From contig CM037590.1 of NCBI GenBank assembly GCA_021018995.1, forward strand, positions 42,472,287 through 42,536,286: a DNA stretch of 64,000 bases, given 5' to 3'. Under the pieces are notes generated by a model that was not told where the DNA came from, did not search any database, and worked only from the letters and a program-made list of their open reading frames with translations. Position numbers and translations under genes: made by a program. Source of the stretch: Chloranthus sessilifolius (lineage: Eukaryota; Streptophyta; Magnoliopsida; Chloranthales; Chloranthaceae). Of this stretch, positions 10,405 through 22,825 are shown one piece after another; the stretch's first letter is position 1, and each line of letters starts with the position of its first letter.

Positions 10405-10740
10405 TCAATGATTGCTCATGTGGGTGATCCTTAATCCAAAGGTTTGAAAATCATGGCATTATAAATTTTAGACTTAAGATGGGTTTTATTAGCTCTTAGC
10501 ATCTTTCTTTGGAGAGATTTTAGATGTTTTGTAGGTTACTATTTAATTAGGGCTTCCTGATTAAAATCTACATATTCATGATGTACTTGTATCTGTATGA
10601 GGTCCACGTTCTTGTTCCAGTTAGTCAGCTCCTCTGCGTTGTTTGCTTTCTGTATGATTTAGTTTTTTGGATGTGTAATGTGTAATGTTACTTGATCTTG
10701 TTATATTGGGATGTGATGTTTGGAAGTTTAACACTTAACT
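10405..10740 (+). other. Probable 3' UTR of the 8683 gene
   Basis: The sequence after the stop is T/G-rich with repeated TGTAATGTGTAATGTT near 10673, resembling a plant far-upstream polyadenylation element. The cleavage site is not determinable by eye. Confidence 0.4.
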
Positions 10741-12334
10741 TAAAGGGTTGATAGATGCCATCAAGCTAGTACCATTTTTCTTCCTTGGTGACAATAGTTA
10801 TCTCACAAGATTTTGCTTCCCCGCTTCTCATTGCAAGGACTCACCTCAAGTCCCATTGAAGTCAAATCTTCATTTGCTTCTTACACCAAGAGTGAAAAAT
10901 GTTTAGCATGTGGCCATTGAGCACTACTCTTCGTGATCTGTTTTCCTCAATAGAGTAGTTCCTTCCTTCTTGGCATTGCAGGCCCTCCCTCTAGGACTTT
11001 TTAAGAGCATACAAATACAATACAAGTGAGGTTTAAGTACACCTTCTAAATCAACATGCATAGATGTAATAAATGACTGCAATGTTTATTTCACTGCAGC
11101 CTCTTAACATTTTCTGATATTATGCAGGTCCACTTCGAAACATTTAAATCTAAGAAAAGACAGAGATAATATTATATGTACAATATAAATTATATTGTAC
11201 TTTCGCAATTTTGATATGGAAATTATTAGATATTACTCGTGAATTGATTAGAAGTATCAAATTTGAATACCCACGGACCAACCATAGACCTATTCAATAA
11301 GTGAAACACATTAGCTGTCCGCTTTCTGGTTTGGTAGTAAGGGTCGTTGAAGGGCAATCAGTATTCTTAAAACCAACATTCTTAAGACCAAAGAGTTCGG
11401 ATTTGATGATATTTGTAAATTCTGAAAAGAAGATAATTATAATGTAAGCATGCATGATCCATATTTGAATGAAATATATGTATAAGTTATGAATATAGAT
11501 GAACATGACACATTTGATTTGACAAGATAATTGCATATATCATTAAGGAATGATTATTTCTATTCCACATGTTCAGTGATGTAATGGATTGTGAATAATC
11601 ACTTTGGATTTAGATTAAAAAATTCAAATCATATATTATTGTTTACTAGTGAAAGGTCATGGCCTCTTAAGAGATATAAAACGAGCAACTGCAAAGATCC
11701 AAAGAAAGCATATCCAAGATGTATTATAGAATTTAGTGAATAGGATAAAGGCTTCTGTGGATGAAGACCTAAATGAAGGCCGATCCAAAATGCACTATGA
11801 ATATATGTATTGAATCTCAGCAAAATGATAGTTTTATGTATGGATAATGGTAAAGAAAGGAAATAACTTGATGGTCCGTTGGGAGGCGTACTAATAAATT
11901 AAAAATCATAACTTCTAAATTTTTTAAGAAATATGTTATCTTGGCAAAGAATAAAGAAACAAAATGATAAAGTTTTTAAGAGTTTTGGCAATTGCATTTG
12001 TGATGCAGCACTAATCTAAAAACAGAAAATAGGGATGCGAGCCATTACAGCCTAAATATCAATTACCATGGCAACCCTACTTGGAAAGTATTCGAAGTTC
12101 AAAAGAAAAAACAAGTTGTAAATACATACAAGGAACGGAGTACTACACAAATCATCCCAAGGTATTGTAATACTTAAAATGTAATGAGAAAGGTAGGAAT
12201 TTTAATAGAATTATAACGCCATGAGGTTGAAGTATGTGTTAGAGGGATAGTTCCAATAAGTCTCTACTTATATGTGTGGAATTTTGGCTGCTTCTATGAT
12301 GAGTTAGGATTTTCTCATTGATTTTCGCCTGAAA
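10741..12334. other. Intergenic, AT-rich, nothing recognised
   Basis: No supported exon, terminal repeats or RNA gene is seen. Frames of 60-80 codons on the reverse strand show no family resemblance. Confidence 0.5.
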
Positions 12335-12500
12335 GCTTTGGTGCATTGACTTTCGTCAATTTTGACCACAATTTTAACGGTGGAAAAGTCATAAAAACAA
12401 ATTTATTTTTTTGAATGGGATTTGATCGACCTTGCTTAAATTTCTGTAGCGACCGATCCTCGCCATGGACGCCACATGATGGCCACTTGATGGTGGGCGT
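12335..12500 (+). repeat. Dispersed repeat fragment, inverted copy at 33215-33381
   Basis: The order CTTTGGTGCATT, TTTTAACGGTGGAAAAGTCA, a TTTTTTxAAT spacer, ATGGACGCCACATGATGG and TGATGGTGGGCGTA recurs in reverse complement at 33215-33381. The two copies are about 80% alike by eye. This is a fragment of a dispersed element, probably linked to the foldback family at 24880. Confidence 0.7.
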
Positions 12501-12550
12501 AGAGAAATATCTACGCCCCGGCTTATAGTCCCTGGCCTCTTATTTTAATT

Positions 12551-12553
<3 letters not shown>

Positions 12554-12609
<56 letters not shown>
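12554..12609. repeat. (AT)n microsatellite
   Basis: An uninterrupted AT run of 56 bp is seen directly. Confidence 0.97.
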
Positions 12610-12611
<2 letters not shown>

Positions 12612-13044
12612 TTCATTATCATTTATTCATTTTTTGTTTTCTTTGCTTCTTTTGTTACATTTTAATCTATGTATATTTACATAATTAATACTTTTAACCT
12701 TTTGATTAAAGTATCTAGTTAAAGTTTTCCATTTTATAGAACATTGGCATGACATCATTAAGACAGGATAACATGAAACATACACCAATGGTATATATCA
12801 TAAACATTAACAATAATTACAATTTCAAAATAGAAATTATATGAGGCATGCATTGGAAGAAAATAAACTCATCATTTACGATATTTGGTGCCACTCTCTG
12901 ACAATCAGCATAGTAAGATTTTTCTTTGTTAATAATTTCGATTGGCGAGGGGTGAGTTTAAGTTTTCATACAAACCCATGTAGCATGATGAACAGTGATG
13001 GCATCATATTAATTGAGGCAAGTAATGTAAAGTTTTAAAAATTG

Positions 13045-13097
<53 letters not shown>

Positions 13098-14585
13098 GTA
13101 TTTAATTCTAAATAACTTGAATTATTGGAATCTGGATGATGGCTTGAGAGAAAAATAGCTTTTTTCTATAAAGTTATTCATATAATTATGCTAAAACATG
13201 TGCACTTAGCTCTCCAAAGAAACCGACTTAACATGTAAAACTGAAAATATGAGAAACATATAAAAGAGTATAAAAGAGATTAAATAGCTTCATTCAATCG
13301 ATCTATTGGCCCTCACTATTAAATAGAAGTTAGAAAAAATAAAATCACACATTGCACTTTTAAAATATAATCTTAAAATAATTTATTTATAAAGTATATG
13401 TAATATTGAATATAAGATAATTATTATATTCGTAGTCCTGTTTGAAGTAAGCTACTCATATCTGACTACTTTCTGGATCAGTTACTTTCAGTATATAGAT
13501 AATTCCCTTTTGCATCAACTCATAACAAATCCAATCTTGCGTTCAAATGAAAAATTCAACCGTCTCTAAAATTAAACTACTTCTAAATTTCCGAAATTTC
13601 CGAACTACCCTAGCTGAAGTGTTAAATGCATATTCTTACATAACTGTTGTAGCAAGAATTACTAAAATGACATGAATTATTATCAACAAAGTTGGCTACT
13701 TTGTTGAAATTAGCTTTAAACCAGCCCAAAATACCAAAATCTTTCTGATCCTAGTAACTGTGCCTCTAAATAGATATTTAACTCTAATTTTACTTTAGTA
13801 ATAGGTGTAGTTATTATACTTCGTAATTGTTTCCACTTGAAATATGTATCTCCTCCCTCCATAACTAATATTTGGAACATTGTTCTCAACAATCACATTG
13901 TGCACACTTATCATAGTTGATTGATAAAATTTTGTTCTATATTCCACAAAAAGATTTTCTAGTCTAATTAACTTACTCATATGTTCTTTGCCTCTGCCAT
14001 ATAATTCTCTTAATGCAAATTCTAAATGGTCGGTCTTTAATTGAAGGTAAAAAATTGCGGCAAATAAAAATTGTTGGACAATCTTTCCAATATTTTACTT
14101 CGTATATTTACAGTCATAGTTCTAAAATATTGGCATTCATGAATTTTTCATTTATCTTAAATTTCAACTACATGTACAATAAGAAAGATGTTGGATATTT
14201 AGTTCCACTTATCATGTTTGCAAAGCCATTACTTGCACACACTTTATAAGTGACTACACCAAATTAACCAAAATTAGTCCTTGCACCTGTTTTATGTGAT
14301 TGCAACTATAACTAAAAAAATAAGTTATACTTTAAAATATTATCTTGGCCCACGTTTCCTCTCTCCATCGTTCTTTCTCCATTGTTTCTCTCTCTCCCTC
14401 CATCGTTTTTTGTCTATGGACTCCCCTTACACATCACTTATTGGGAGAGAAACTTCCTAAAATATAGAATAGTTTACAAGAGATGATAGAATCCTTGTGG
14501 AAAGAGGAAACCCAATATACAGATTACACATACTACTGACAGATTAAGCAAAATCTTATCAATGGATTTCTATAGCTGATTTATC
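12610..14585. other. Intergenic, very AT-rich; contains an (AT)n run at 13049-13094
   Basis: Apart from a 46-bp AT microsatellite at 13049-13094 I see no gene, terminal repeat or RNA. The short frames at 12841, 13795 and 14013 have no recognisable similarity. Confidence 0.5.
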
Positions 14586-14745
14586 AGTTGGGCAGGGCTA
14601 GATGATCGTTCAATCCCTCGCTAACATGACGATCTCGCCCAATGCCTGATTTATCGATTGGACGGGGCTAGGTAATGATCGTCCAATCCCTCTTTAAGTT
14701 GAGGATCTCGTCCAATCCCTCGCTGGCGTGATGGGCTTGCCCAAT
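14575..14745. repeat. Tandem repeat, about 62-bp unit, 2.5 copies
   Basis: CTGATTTATC(A/G)(G/A)TTGG(G/A)C recurs at 14577 and 14646, each followed by GGGGCTAG, GATCGT(T/C)CAATCCCTC and a GATCTCG(C/T)CCAAT block. A third partial unit reads CCAATCCCTCGCTGGCGTGA. It is a minisatellite with no coding signal. Confidence 0.7.
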
Positions 14746-14774
14746 TTGTTAATATTGACTCTCTACCGTTCACT

Positions 14775-14995
14775 CTGCCTCTCTCTCTCTCTCTCTCTCT
14801 GTCTCTCCCTCTCCCTCTCTCTCCCTCCCTCTCTCCACCATGTTCTCTCTGCCTGTCTCTTTACCTCTCTCCCTCTCTCCACCTTGTTCTATCTCTGCCT
14901 ATCTCTCTCCCTCTCTCCACTTTGTTATCTCTCTAGACCTCTCTCTTTGTCTCTCTATCGTCTTTCTCTCTCTATTGCCTTCTCTGGGTTCTCGG
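14775..14995. repeat. CT-rich low-complexity tract
   Basis: CTCT runs are interrupted by TCCACC(A/T)TGTTCT and TCCACTTTGTTATC, hinting at a degenerate ~60-bp periodicity. The Leu/Ser frame across it is an artefact. Confidence 0.85.
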
Positions 14996-15227
14996 TAAAG
15001 AGAATAGTGACTTTCCCCAAAATTTAGTCTTTTATATTTAATGTGTAACCACTATGGTAACTTAGTCACTAAAATAACAAGAAAACATCAATTTTTTTTC
15101 TAATTTGGGGCAACTATATGAAAAGCGTGTGCAAGTAATGGCTCCCTTGCAATTATAAAGTCTCTTTAAAAATTCAGAAAATATTTTAGCATTTGAGCAA
15201 TCTTCTTCTAAAGTTCATGTAGTTGTT

Positions 15228-15249
15228 ATTATTATTATTATTATTATTT
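15228..15249. repeat. (ATT)n microsatellite
   Basis: Seven ATT units are seen directly. Confidence 0.95.
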
Positions 15250-16354
15250 ATAACAAGGGTGTACGAGCTGCTTAGAGCACCCGACTAATCTCAGAGGCAC
15301 AGGATAAATACTTGGGGTGGAGTTCCTTTAGATATTAACATCTAGAAATAATCTCTCAATCTATAAACCTAGTAAGCTAACAACCTCTTCCCTCTTCAAG
15401 CTTTATTTTCGAAACGGTGGTGATTTAACAAATTTTATTGTTCTGAATTTTTCTAATAATTGTCTTTATCTCTCTTAATCCCTCATCTAAGAAAGGTTAA
15501 AATATGGGTACATCAACGAACATGAAATATTTCAACTCTCAATAGAAGAAAATATTTCCTAACCATGTGTTCTCCAATTATTTTTTAAAGTAACAAAATT
15601 ATTACCTGCATTATCTAGACCGGTGCATGATATTTTCCTGTCCATATTTTAATTTCTAGGAATTTTTAAGACTAGATATAATATAGCCAGCAATCGTTAG
15701 CCCTATGTGGGATGAAGGAATTGTGAAAAAATTAATAATACCTTCTTGTAAGTAAGGCCCAATTTGAGTTAATAAAATGCCTAATAATAAACCGATATCC
15801 AAAATATTAATTTGATATCTATATATCAAAAATCTTGGCACACAGACTAGGAGTCGAACACATGACAATGGAAAACCAAGATCCTGGGACGCATTTGTGG
15901 CAATCTTGTTCGGATTGTTTAATTGTCCTGGTTTATCCCCCGCTTCTTTGGCCTCCTATCTTTGCGTGATGGCGTTGCTGAAGCTCTTAGGTGGTGGCTG
16001 CTGCTTTTGCTGTTTTGAAGGGTGTAGCTCCACCCATGGGGGCGGAGACAAGTTTGAACCATTGATGCGTGGAAGAAAAAATTCAGAAAGGTATAAATAA
16101 GGGACTGGTTCAGTGTTGTGGCGGTGGACTGAGTCCACCATCCCTTATTCTTTAGGGCCTGTTTGGATCTCCTCTCTATTTATAGGGGACGCTTGGACTT
16201 TCTAAATTGGAGGACATTGGCCCAAATGAATCCCAATGTCCCACATTACAAAACCAAGTCAACAACGTTCAATGCCGAAGTGAAATTAAAAGAGCACTTG
16301 TATTTGTAACTCAAGATTTGATCTTCGCAGCCTAGAGTTTTTGCCATTAAAACT
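15250..16354. other. Intergenic, no gene recognised
   Basis: The stretch holds no supported exon. At 16152-16154 a TTA is followed by GGGCCTGTTTGGATC, a Harbinger-type terminal motif whose possible partner lies at 22837-22851. Confidence 0.4.
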
Positions 16355-16645
16355 GTTGACTACCTTGAATAATGTGATGGTGATCATTTTTCATCTCAAT
16401 CTTTCGTACAATAGATCTTTAGATCATGGTTGACTGATCAAATGATAAGTTGTTGATTACATGTGGAAATCACCCCAAAAGTGACTGATCATAGTAGTAC
16501 CATGAGATGGTTCTCGAGTTATTTTTTGGGTTGTTTTCCATTTGGAATCAATATCGCCGTTTGATAGATAGGCCATAATCTTAAGATAAGATTGTGTGAA
16601 AAGTTGGGTTTAAAAATAATCTCCATCATCTTATTGAAGGCCGCA
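16355..16645. mobile_element. Palindromic MITE (copy C)
   Basis: The left arm reads GTGATGGTGATCATTTTTCA and CTTTCGTACAATAGATCTTT. The right arm reads AAGATAAGATTGTGTGAAAA and AATAATCTCCATCATCTTAT, its approximate reverse complement. The centre holds CCCCAAAAGTGACTGATCAT. This is the same family as 4600-4954 but more decayed, and it ends just before the Harbinger-like element. Confidence 0.65.
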
Positions 16646-17268
16646 AAGGTTTAGGCTACGTTCGTTTCACTCCAATCGACCCATTTTACATGCAAAGTGA
16701 CCTTTTACCGGATATATTACGCGAGGCAGGCGTTCGTTTCGCCGCAATATTGCACGCAATTTAACTGTTTATATTACAAATGATATTTTTGACTTACGAG
16801 GCAGGCGGTCATAAAAAGCAAATATTGCTTGTAGAATTTTCAACGGCTCTATTTTTCATGCACCTTTCCCAATAAAGAGAAGAACTAAAGCTTCTTCCCA
16901 TGCTAACACTCTCACAAGATCACTTCCCCTTCCTTTATCTTCTTTCACGAGTTGCCTACCAAACCAGAGAACTACCATGGAGGTCTTCTTCCCGAGGCTG
17001 TAACAGCTCCGTATTGTTTCTGGCGCCATTAAAATAAGAAAAATAGACAACAGGTTAGCATCTGATCCCTATCTCACATAGATCAATTTAATTACAAACA
17101 CCTCTCAGTCTTCGCAAATCTTTGAAAACTGACCTGAATCTGTGAATGTCATTAAATCGATAGTAAAGATGGCATTGGGCATACAATGAAGACAGGAATC
17201 AGATTTTTGCAGCACAGAACCCACGGATCTGATTTGACAATTCGAAAATGGCAGGGATCCCACTTGGC

Positions 17269-17370
17269 TATATATAACCCTCAAATGTGCAAATGTGTTG
17301 AATTGAACTAGTCTTCTCCTTCTCCCACAAACCAGAGGCGAGCAACCAAGTTTGCAACCTTCTAACACAG
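17269..17370 (+). promoter_or_regulatory. TATA box and non-coding first exon of the Harbinger-like gene
   Basis: TATATATAA at 17269 is followed about 30 bases later by a C-rich leader that ends in AACACAG|GTAAGTTTG, an excellent donor at 17371. The leader has no ATG-started frame of note. It would serve the SANT gene about 3 kb downstream through a long leader intron. Confidence 0.5.
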
Positions 17371-17399
17371 GTAAGTTTGAGAATCAATTTTTTGGGTTA

Positions 17400-20262
17400 A
17401 ATTTCTTTCTATTTTGAGTCATTTATTAGCAGAGTTATAATTTTATAATTTGGATAGTCTAAATTTGTCAACTAACTTAGATCAAAACTCTTGCTTCTTA
17501 GTAGGGTTTTGAATGGTTGCCTTTTGATCTATTCGGTTGTGATTGACTCTTAGCTTTTTGGGTATCTAATTTGAAGTGGATTTGTGAGTTTTTTTGGCCT
17601 TGTGGGTTTAATTAGGGAGGTACCATTAGTAGTTATTGTTAGTATAATATATGTCGTTGTTTTGGTTGACTCTATTTAATGATTACAAATAAGAAAACAG
17701 GTTATATTAATTGATTTTCCACATCCCCTGCTTTATTTTTTGTTGTCGTTTGTCTTAGATTGGATTTTTCTGAGATACCCAATTTAATGGTACCATTGGC
17801 AGTTTTTTTATTTTTTATTTTTTATTTTTCATTTTTATGTTGTAAGCTGAGATCGAACTTTCCTAAACATATGTGCCCAGTAGCTAGTGAGATAAAATAT
17901 GTTTGGAATGTTATAGCTGCTCACAGTTTTCGTTGTTTCATTAACATTTTTTTGTTAGGAAGAACAACACAGTAAGAAAATGATGTTCCACTTCCAATTA
18001 TAAAAATAACCTTATAAAACTACTGACGGTCAAGGTATCAAACTCGGTATTGGGTATCAGTCAGATTGTGGACCAATACGAATTGGCCGATATTGTATCG
18101 GTATCGCCAAGAGGTAATGTGTAACGAAATCCTATAGCTGAATGACTAGTGTATCTTCCACTGTCTTGGATTCTTGAAGTTCACAATTATCAGAATATCT
18201 CTTATCATGGGTGAGCTGCCTGGAGCCGCATCAAAACTCTAGACGCACTTATCGGGAGAGGAATTTCATTGCCAAACCGCTATGTTGTGTGCCGGTCTAA
18301 AGATGAAATTTTGGATCCGAAACTGAAATTTTGGATCCCATCCAAAAAAATTGAAAATCTGGATTTTAGTTTCGGTGGGGACCGAAATCAAAATTTTGGA
18401 CCAAAATTTCAGTCATTTCGGTCGAAATTTTGATCCTTGCGCCTACCACTTGTGGGTTGCAAAACAAATACATGTAAAGAGGTATAATAGGGCTCCTTTG
18501 GAATGAATGAAATAACAGGGCTCCCGCATCTAACAGGGCTCCTTTGCTTAGATGAGTCATAAGCCACAGACCCCTTGCTATTTTTGGGCAATTTGGAAGG
18601 AATGAAACCAAAGAATCTTCAAAGGCAAGCAGAGCACCATCTCTTTGCTGATCAATTCGGCCTATCGGGACCTTTTGCTTTGAGAGAAGGCAATTCACGA
18701 TTAGTCTTTGAAGGGGTTGGAGGCTCTCTAGTTTCATCTGTTGTTTTCTCTTCCTTTGATTGGGATTGGCCCCCCCTCCCTAGTGGGCATTGAGGCCTAG
18801 CCTCTTATTTCTGTTTTATTTGTTTCTTTTGTCTTCTTTCTTTGAGCTCCTCGCTCAGGTTCTGATCAACATGGCTTTTCAACCCCAAAAAAAAAAAAAA
18901 AAAAAGCCAAAATATTTCTTACAGGGAAATCCTCTATTAAAAAAATGATTTATGTGATTCATTATCACGATGATCATTTTCCTGACATAAACTTATTAAC
19001 ATGCTGTCTAAAATGGCAATTTTAAACATGAAAACCTTCGATCATTAATGTTTTTTATCTATAAGCAGAGTGCTACAAGGCCAACAAATGGAGAAATAAG
19101 TATCATCCCACGCTGGGATGTGCCCAGGCCAAGTTGGGCCAAGTTCAAATTCGTCGGGGTGGGATTAATTATACTCGTGCCGGGCCCAAACGTTGCCCAT
19201 TACCACTCCTACTCTCTCTTTCTCTCTCAAGATTGTTTTCCTCTTTCCAGTTCATGGGCTTCCTCCATTAAAAAATGTTTATATCAGAAGGAGATCTAAC
19301 ATAGAAGAAAACTCATTATTTTCATCCACCTTGTTTTGGCATTATATATAATAAAGAATTAAGTTTCTAAGAATGATCCTATGGTTAAAAGTTTTCAATC
19401 ATTTCTATATTCAGGCAATTTCCCATCCAAAAAATGGGTCAAACCATCTCATGATCTGGATCTACATTCACTTTCCTTGTCAATTGTCACCATCTACTTA
19501 GGGGTAGTAAACTTAATAAATAAGTTTTTATATTTATCAATTTAGAATATCAAGGCTTTGCAACCATCCAATTGAATTCATCACCATCCAAATCACAATC
19601 TCATGACAAGGCTCCACACCAATCACACCCATCACTTGAGGATCACAAATTCTTACAAACAGAAAAACCGCTTGCCCTTGGAAAAAAAAAAAAGACAATC
19701 AGTTACCCTAGCAATGGATTCGTCAGAGAATATGGTGACATATAACATTCATTGATGACATTAATTAAATTATAAGAATATGATAAAAATTGGTGCAACT
19801 ATCCAAAACACATTACCCTCCTTAGCTTATCATCCAGTACAAAAAAATTCATAGCTTTAGTGTAATACTTATGCCTACGACAATAATTTACATTAATAAA
19901 CATACAAATGAATTATTTGAGATCTTTTGATGTTATTATCTTAACAGTCTATTTGGAGTCTGAAATGTTGTCCAAATTCGTCCAAGGTTACTTCTCATGA
20001 TTACCATAATATTACCTTGGATGCCCCTTAATTTATGGCATTTTTAATTTGAGATTTTTTTCTTAATTTGATTTTGATGCCCCATAATTACTTGTCGGCC
20101 AAGATAAGATATATGCTACTTTATGAGTGATTTTTCAATTTTTAGGAAGTTATCTTACTGGTGCTTGTAGATTTTTAATTTCTTTTTATTTTGGGTTATT
20201 TACTAGAAGAGTTCTAATTTTATGATTTGGATAGTCTTAATTTGCCAATTAATTGAAACATT
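17400..20262. repeat. Direct repeat pair inside the Harbinger-like element (17400-17475 and 20167-20262)
   Basis: The blocks TTATTAGCAGAGTTATAATT and ATAATTTGGATAGTCTAAAT near 17430 recur as TTTACTAGAAGAGTTCTAAT and GATTTGGATAGTCTTAATTT near 20200. The interval between them carries fragments of other dispersed repeats (18030-18110 and 18295-18440), A-runs and no gene. A tandem duplication followed by insertions in the leader intron would explain the arrangement. Confidence 0.6.
18295..18440. repeat. CCGAAATTT-rich dispersed repeat, copy 1
   Basis: TGAAATTTTGGATCC occurs twice and is followed by TTTCGGTGGGGACCGAAATC and TTTCGGTCGAAATTTTGATC. The same vocabulary recurs at 22925-23045 and 53310-53450. 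It is non-coding. A frame of 123 codons across it on the reverse strand is a repeat artefact. Confidence 0.7.
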
Positions 20263-20370
20263 TTTATTTATTTTTTATTGATCAACATGCAGGTAAAAAT
20301 CCCCACAATCACTTCTTATTTCATTGTAAGGTTTTGTATTTCTAAGGCTTGCTTTGATTTGTATAATTTA

Positions 20371-20373
<3 letters not shown>

Positions 20374-20406
<33 letters not shown>
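20374..20406. repeat. (TA)n microsatellite
   Basis: Seen directly. It lies in the presumed leader intron of the SANT relic. Confidence 0.95.
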
Positions 20407-20409
<3 letters not shown>

Positions 20410-20472
20410 ATTGTATTGTTTTAATTGCTTATGTCATACAACATAACTTATAATAATATAAAAGAAACAAAG

Positions 20473-21750
20473 ATGACACATTCAAGGCACCCAACAAAAA
20501 ATTAGTGTTGGACATATGAGCTTGAAGGGTTGATGGTTAGTGAGATGGTAACTCAATGTCAATTGGGAAGACGTATTTCAAATAAGGATGGCACATTCCA
20601 TCCTTTGGCATAGGAGGAAATAGAGAATAAATTAAATATTTTGCTTGAATTCATTAGTACAAGATCAGTGGTTAAAAAAACTCACATGTATAATCGGCTT
20701 CGTGTTATAAAAAAATACTATTCTAACGCTGCGACTCTCATTAGAGAAAGCGGGTTTGGTTGAGACTATGACCTACGAAAGGTGACAATCGAGCCATGTG
20801 TGTGGCTTCCATATGAGTAGGTGATAATTGTAATTCTAATAGCCATTTAAATTTTCTAACGATATGAAAGAAACTTATCGTAACTGCGATAACTATTGGC
20901 TTCCATGCAGGCTCATCCTTAGACAAAAACTTATCGTAACAAGGTTCTATAAGACTGGGATAGTCTTCGTGTAATATTCTCTGACATTATCGCCGATGGT
21001 AGAGGCGCTTTCCATGGTAATGATGTCTCATTTTTACGTTGTGTTTGTAGGGCGTGTGCCAGAAATATATCGAACATGAGAAGAAGCATGCTTATAAGTA
21101 CATCAGTGTTCGGGTGCCTGCCATGTGCGAGTTGACACCTTGGAGGAAGCCATTGAGCGATTTAATCGTTTTCATGTTGTACAAGGCTCACCAACAATTA
21201 ATGTAGAAGTTGAAGCAAAAAATTCATGTCGTCCTGTAATATTTTTCGTCATTGTGCTCTTATGCATTGTATTGTTTATTTCAAATTATATAATTTAGAA
21301 TATGTAACTCTTGAAAAAATAACCTAATTTTCTGGACTACCTTAAATGGTTAATGAAACTAAGATGAATAGTGATAATGCAAAGGTTTTTTGCTTAAATC
21401 ACATTAGTGGGATTGAATGCAGATATGTTCGACGATATTGAATCACATGCATCAAATCCAGTAATACCACCCAAACGTGCTACCTCCACAATAATAATTG
21501 ACATTGAAACATACGTAATATCAGATTCTTGGCGTGCTAGAAATGAGGAAGTGATTGACATTTATAGTGATGACGAGGAAGAAAATGAGGAAGAAGAAGA
21601 GTCAATTATCAACGAAGGCGGTGAAAGAGGCGCAAAAGAAGAAGAGGAAGAAGAAGAAGAGGCGGAGGTTGATAAGGACGATGAAGAATGGATGAGGATC
21701 CAAATGATGACGATTCTGACTCTGGGGGATCCGATTATGTTACCCTGTAA
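20473..21750 (+). pseudogene. Myb/SANT-like DNA-binding protein (Harbinger ORF1) relic
   Basis: From ATG 20473 one frame reads through to 20820 with the SANT-like pattern W-T-Y-E-L-E-G-L-M, GRRISNKDGTFHPLA, IENKLNILLEF, YNRLRVIKKYYSNAATLIRE, SGFG and DYDLRKV. A donor stands exactly at 20821 and an acceptor at 20910 (TTCCATGCAG). The next exon gives AHP, TYRNKVL and DWDSLRVIFSDIIADGRG, the conserved second block of this family. In-frame stops lie at 20503, 20611, 20761, 20818, 20920 and 20950, several explained by TGG to TAG/TGA or AAG/GAA changes. A later exon from about 21422 encodes a long Asp/Glu-rich tail. A frame change near 21690 is needed to reach an acidic end in GGSDYVTL at 21748-21750. 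Such proteins bind element ends and help import the Harbinger transposase. Confidence 0.7.
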
Positions 21751-22344
21751 CCACTTTTTATTTTTCAGGATTTTCACGATTAATATGCGTTGTCATTTAT
21801 TTTATGCTATCTAATTGTCTAGTGTACGTGTGGTTATGTATTGTTAAGTTCGTGCTGTTCTTTTTTTTCTAAGTAATGCAAACTATGATATCTAATATAA
21901 TTAATGAAGTGTAAAATTAGAGGCTTATTTCATTTTTAATGATATCAATTCTATACAATCCTTTGGAAATCCCAAAATGGTACACACACACAAACAATGA
22001 ATTAGCTAAATTTAAATCGGTAAGAAGATTGGGATTGATCTTGATTAGGCTCACGAAAAAATTCAACCTAATTCGATATTTGCGTGCTAGGGGATGAAGC
22101 ATTAAAACTTCTACGGTATAATGGCAACGATCCCTCTTTTACGCGACCCAAATATTATGTAACGTGTTCGCTTCAACGTATAATGAATAGTTGTGGTAAA
22201 AATATATTTTAAGAGCAAATATTACTTTCAAAAAAATAATAATATTACACAAATAAAGTGGACTTTACATGTAACATTTTTTTCAAATATTACATGTAAA
22301 GTAAATATTACATGCAAACACTTTACTTTGAAATAAACATCCCA

Positions 22345-22519
22345 TTAATTTCCACCTTGGATTTTCGATGAATTATTATTAATTTTAAAAGTCTAATCAT
22401 TTTAGGATGAAACATGACCACATCACAAGAAAAGTGTAGTAATAGTAAGTCAATTTTTCACCACCAATATTTTACAAAATAAATGCATGACAAAGTAATA
22501 GCTTTGCATTGTTCAAATC
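22345..22519. other. Short interval between repeats
   Basis: No gene or clear repeat is seen here. Confidence 0.4.
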
Positions 22520-22825
22520 ATGGTATCAAAATTGGTCGAAACCGATACATATTGGGGATATGTATTGGTTTATCGGCAAACCGTTATGTGTCGACCCTGA
22601 TACATATTAGTATCTCAACTCGGTATTGGTATTGGCCGATACGGGCCAATATCGGCCGGTATGTATCGAGCATCGGCCGGTACGTATCGGGCATCGGCCG
22701 ATACAGTATCAGTTTTGGCCGATACTTTTATTTTCTTTCCTTCTTTCTTTTTTTAAAATAGGCCAATACGAATCGGCCGAGTCGTATCGGTCTTCCATGG
22801 ACCGATATATGAGTCTGATATTGAT
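22520..22825 (+). repeat. CCGATAC/CGGCCGATA-rich dispersed repeat, copy 1
   Basis: The motif (C/T)GGCCGATAC and its complement GTATCGGCC occur at least ten times in 300 bp. Related copies are at 18030-18110, 26940-27275 and 35281-35343. It is non-coding, with an internal TTTC-rich run near 22730. Confidence 0.8.

Larger units (their letters stand above)
16654..22344 (+). mobile_element. PIF/Harbinger-like element, 5.7 kb, non-autonomous
   Basis: The left end GGCTACGTTCGTTTCA and the reverse complement of the right end, TGGGATGTTTATTTCA, match at 10 of 16 positions. TTA stands directly outside each end (16651-16653 and 22345-22347), the 3-bp target duplication of this superfamily. Inside, a TATA box, a leader with a splice donor, and a decayed Myb/SANT gene followed by an acidic tail are all on the plus strand. 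No DDE transposase frame was found, so it would need one in trans. Subterminal ACATGTAA/TTACATGT repeats lie at the right end. The exact right terminus could differ by a base or two. An outer terminal pair is also possible (16155 and 22851). Confidence 0.6.

Noticed and set aside
18366..18737. Reverse frame of 123 codons
   Set aside because: Part of it is the CCGAAATTT dispersed repeat. No protein similarity is evident.
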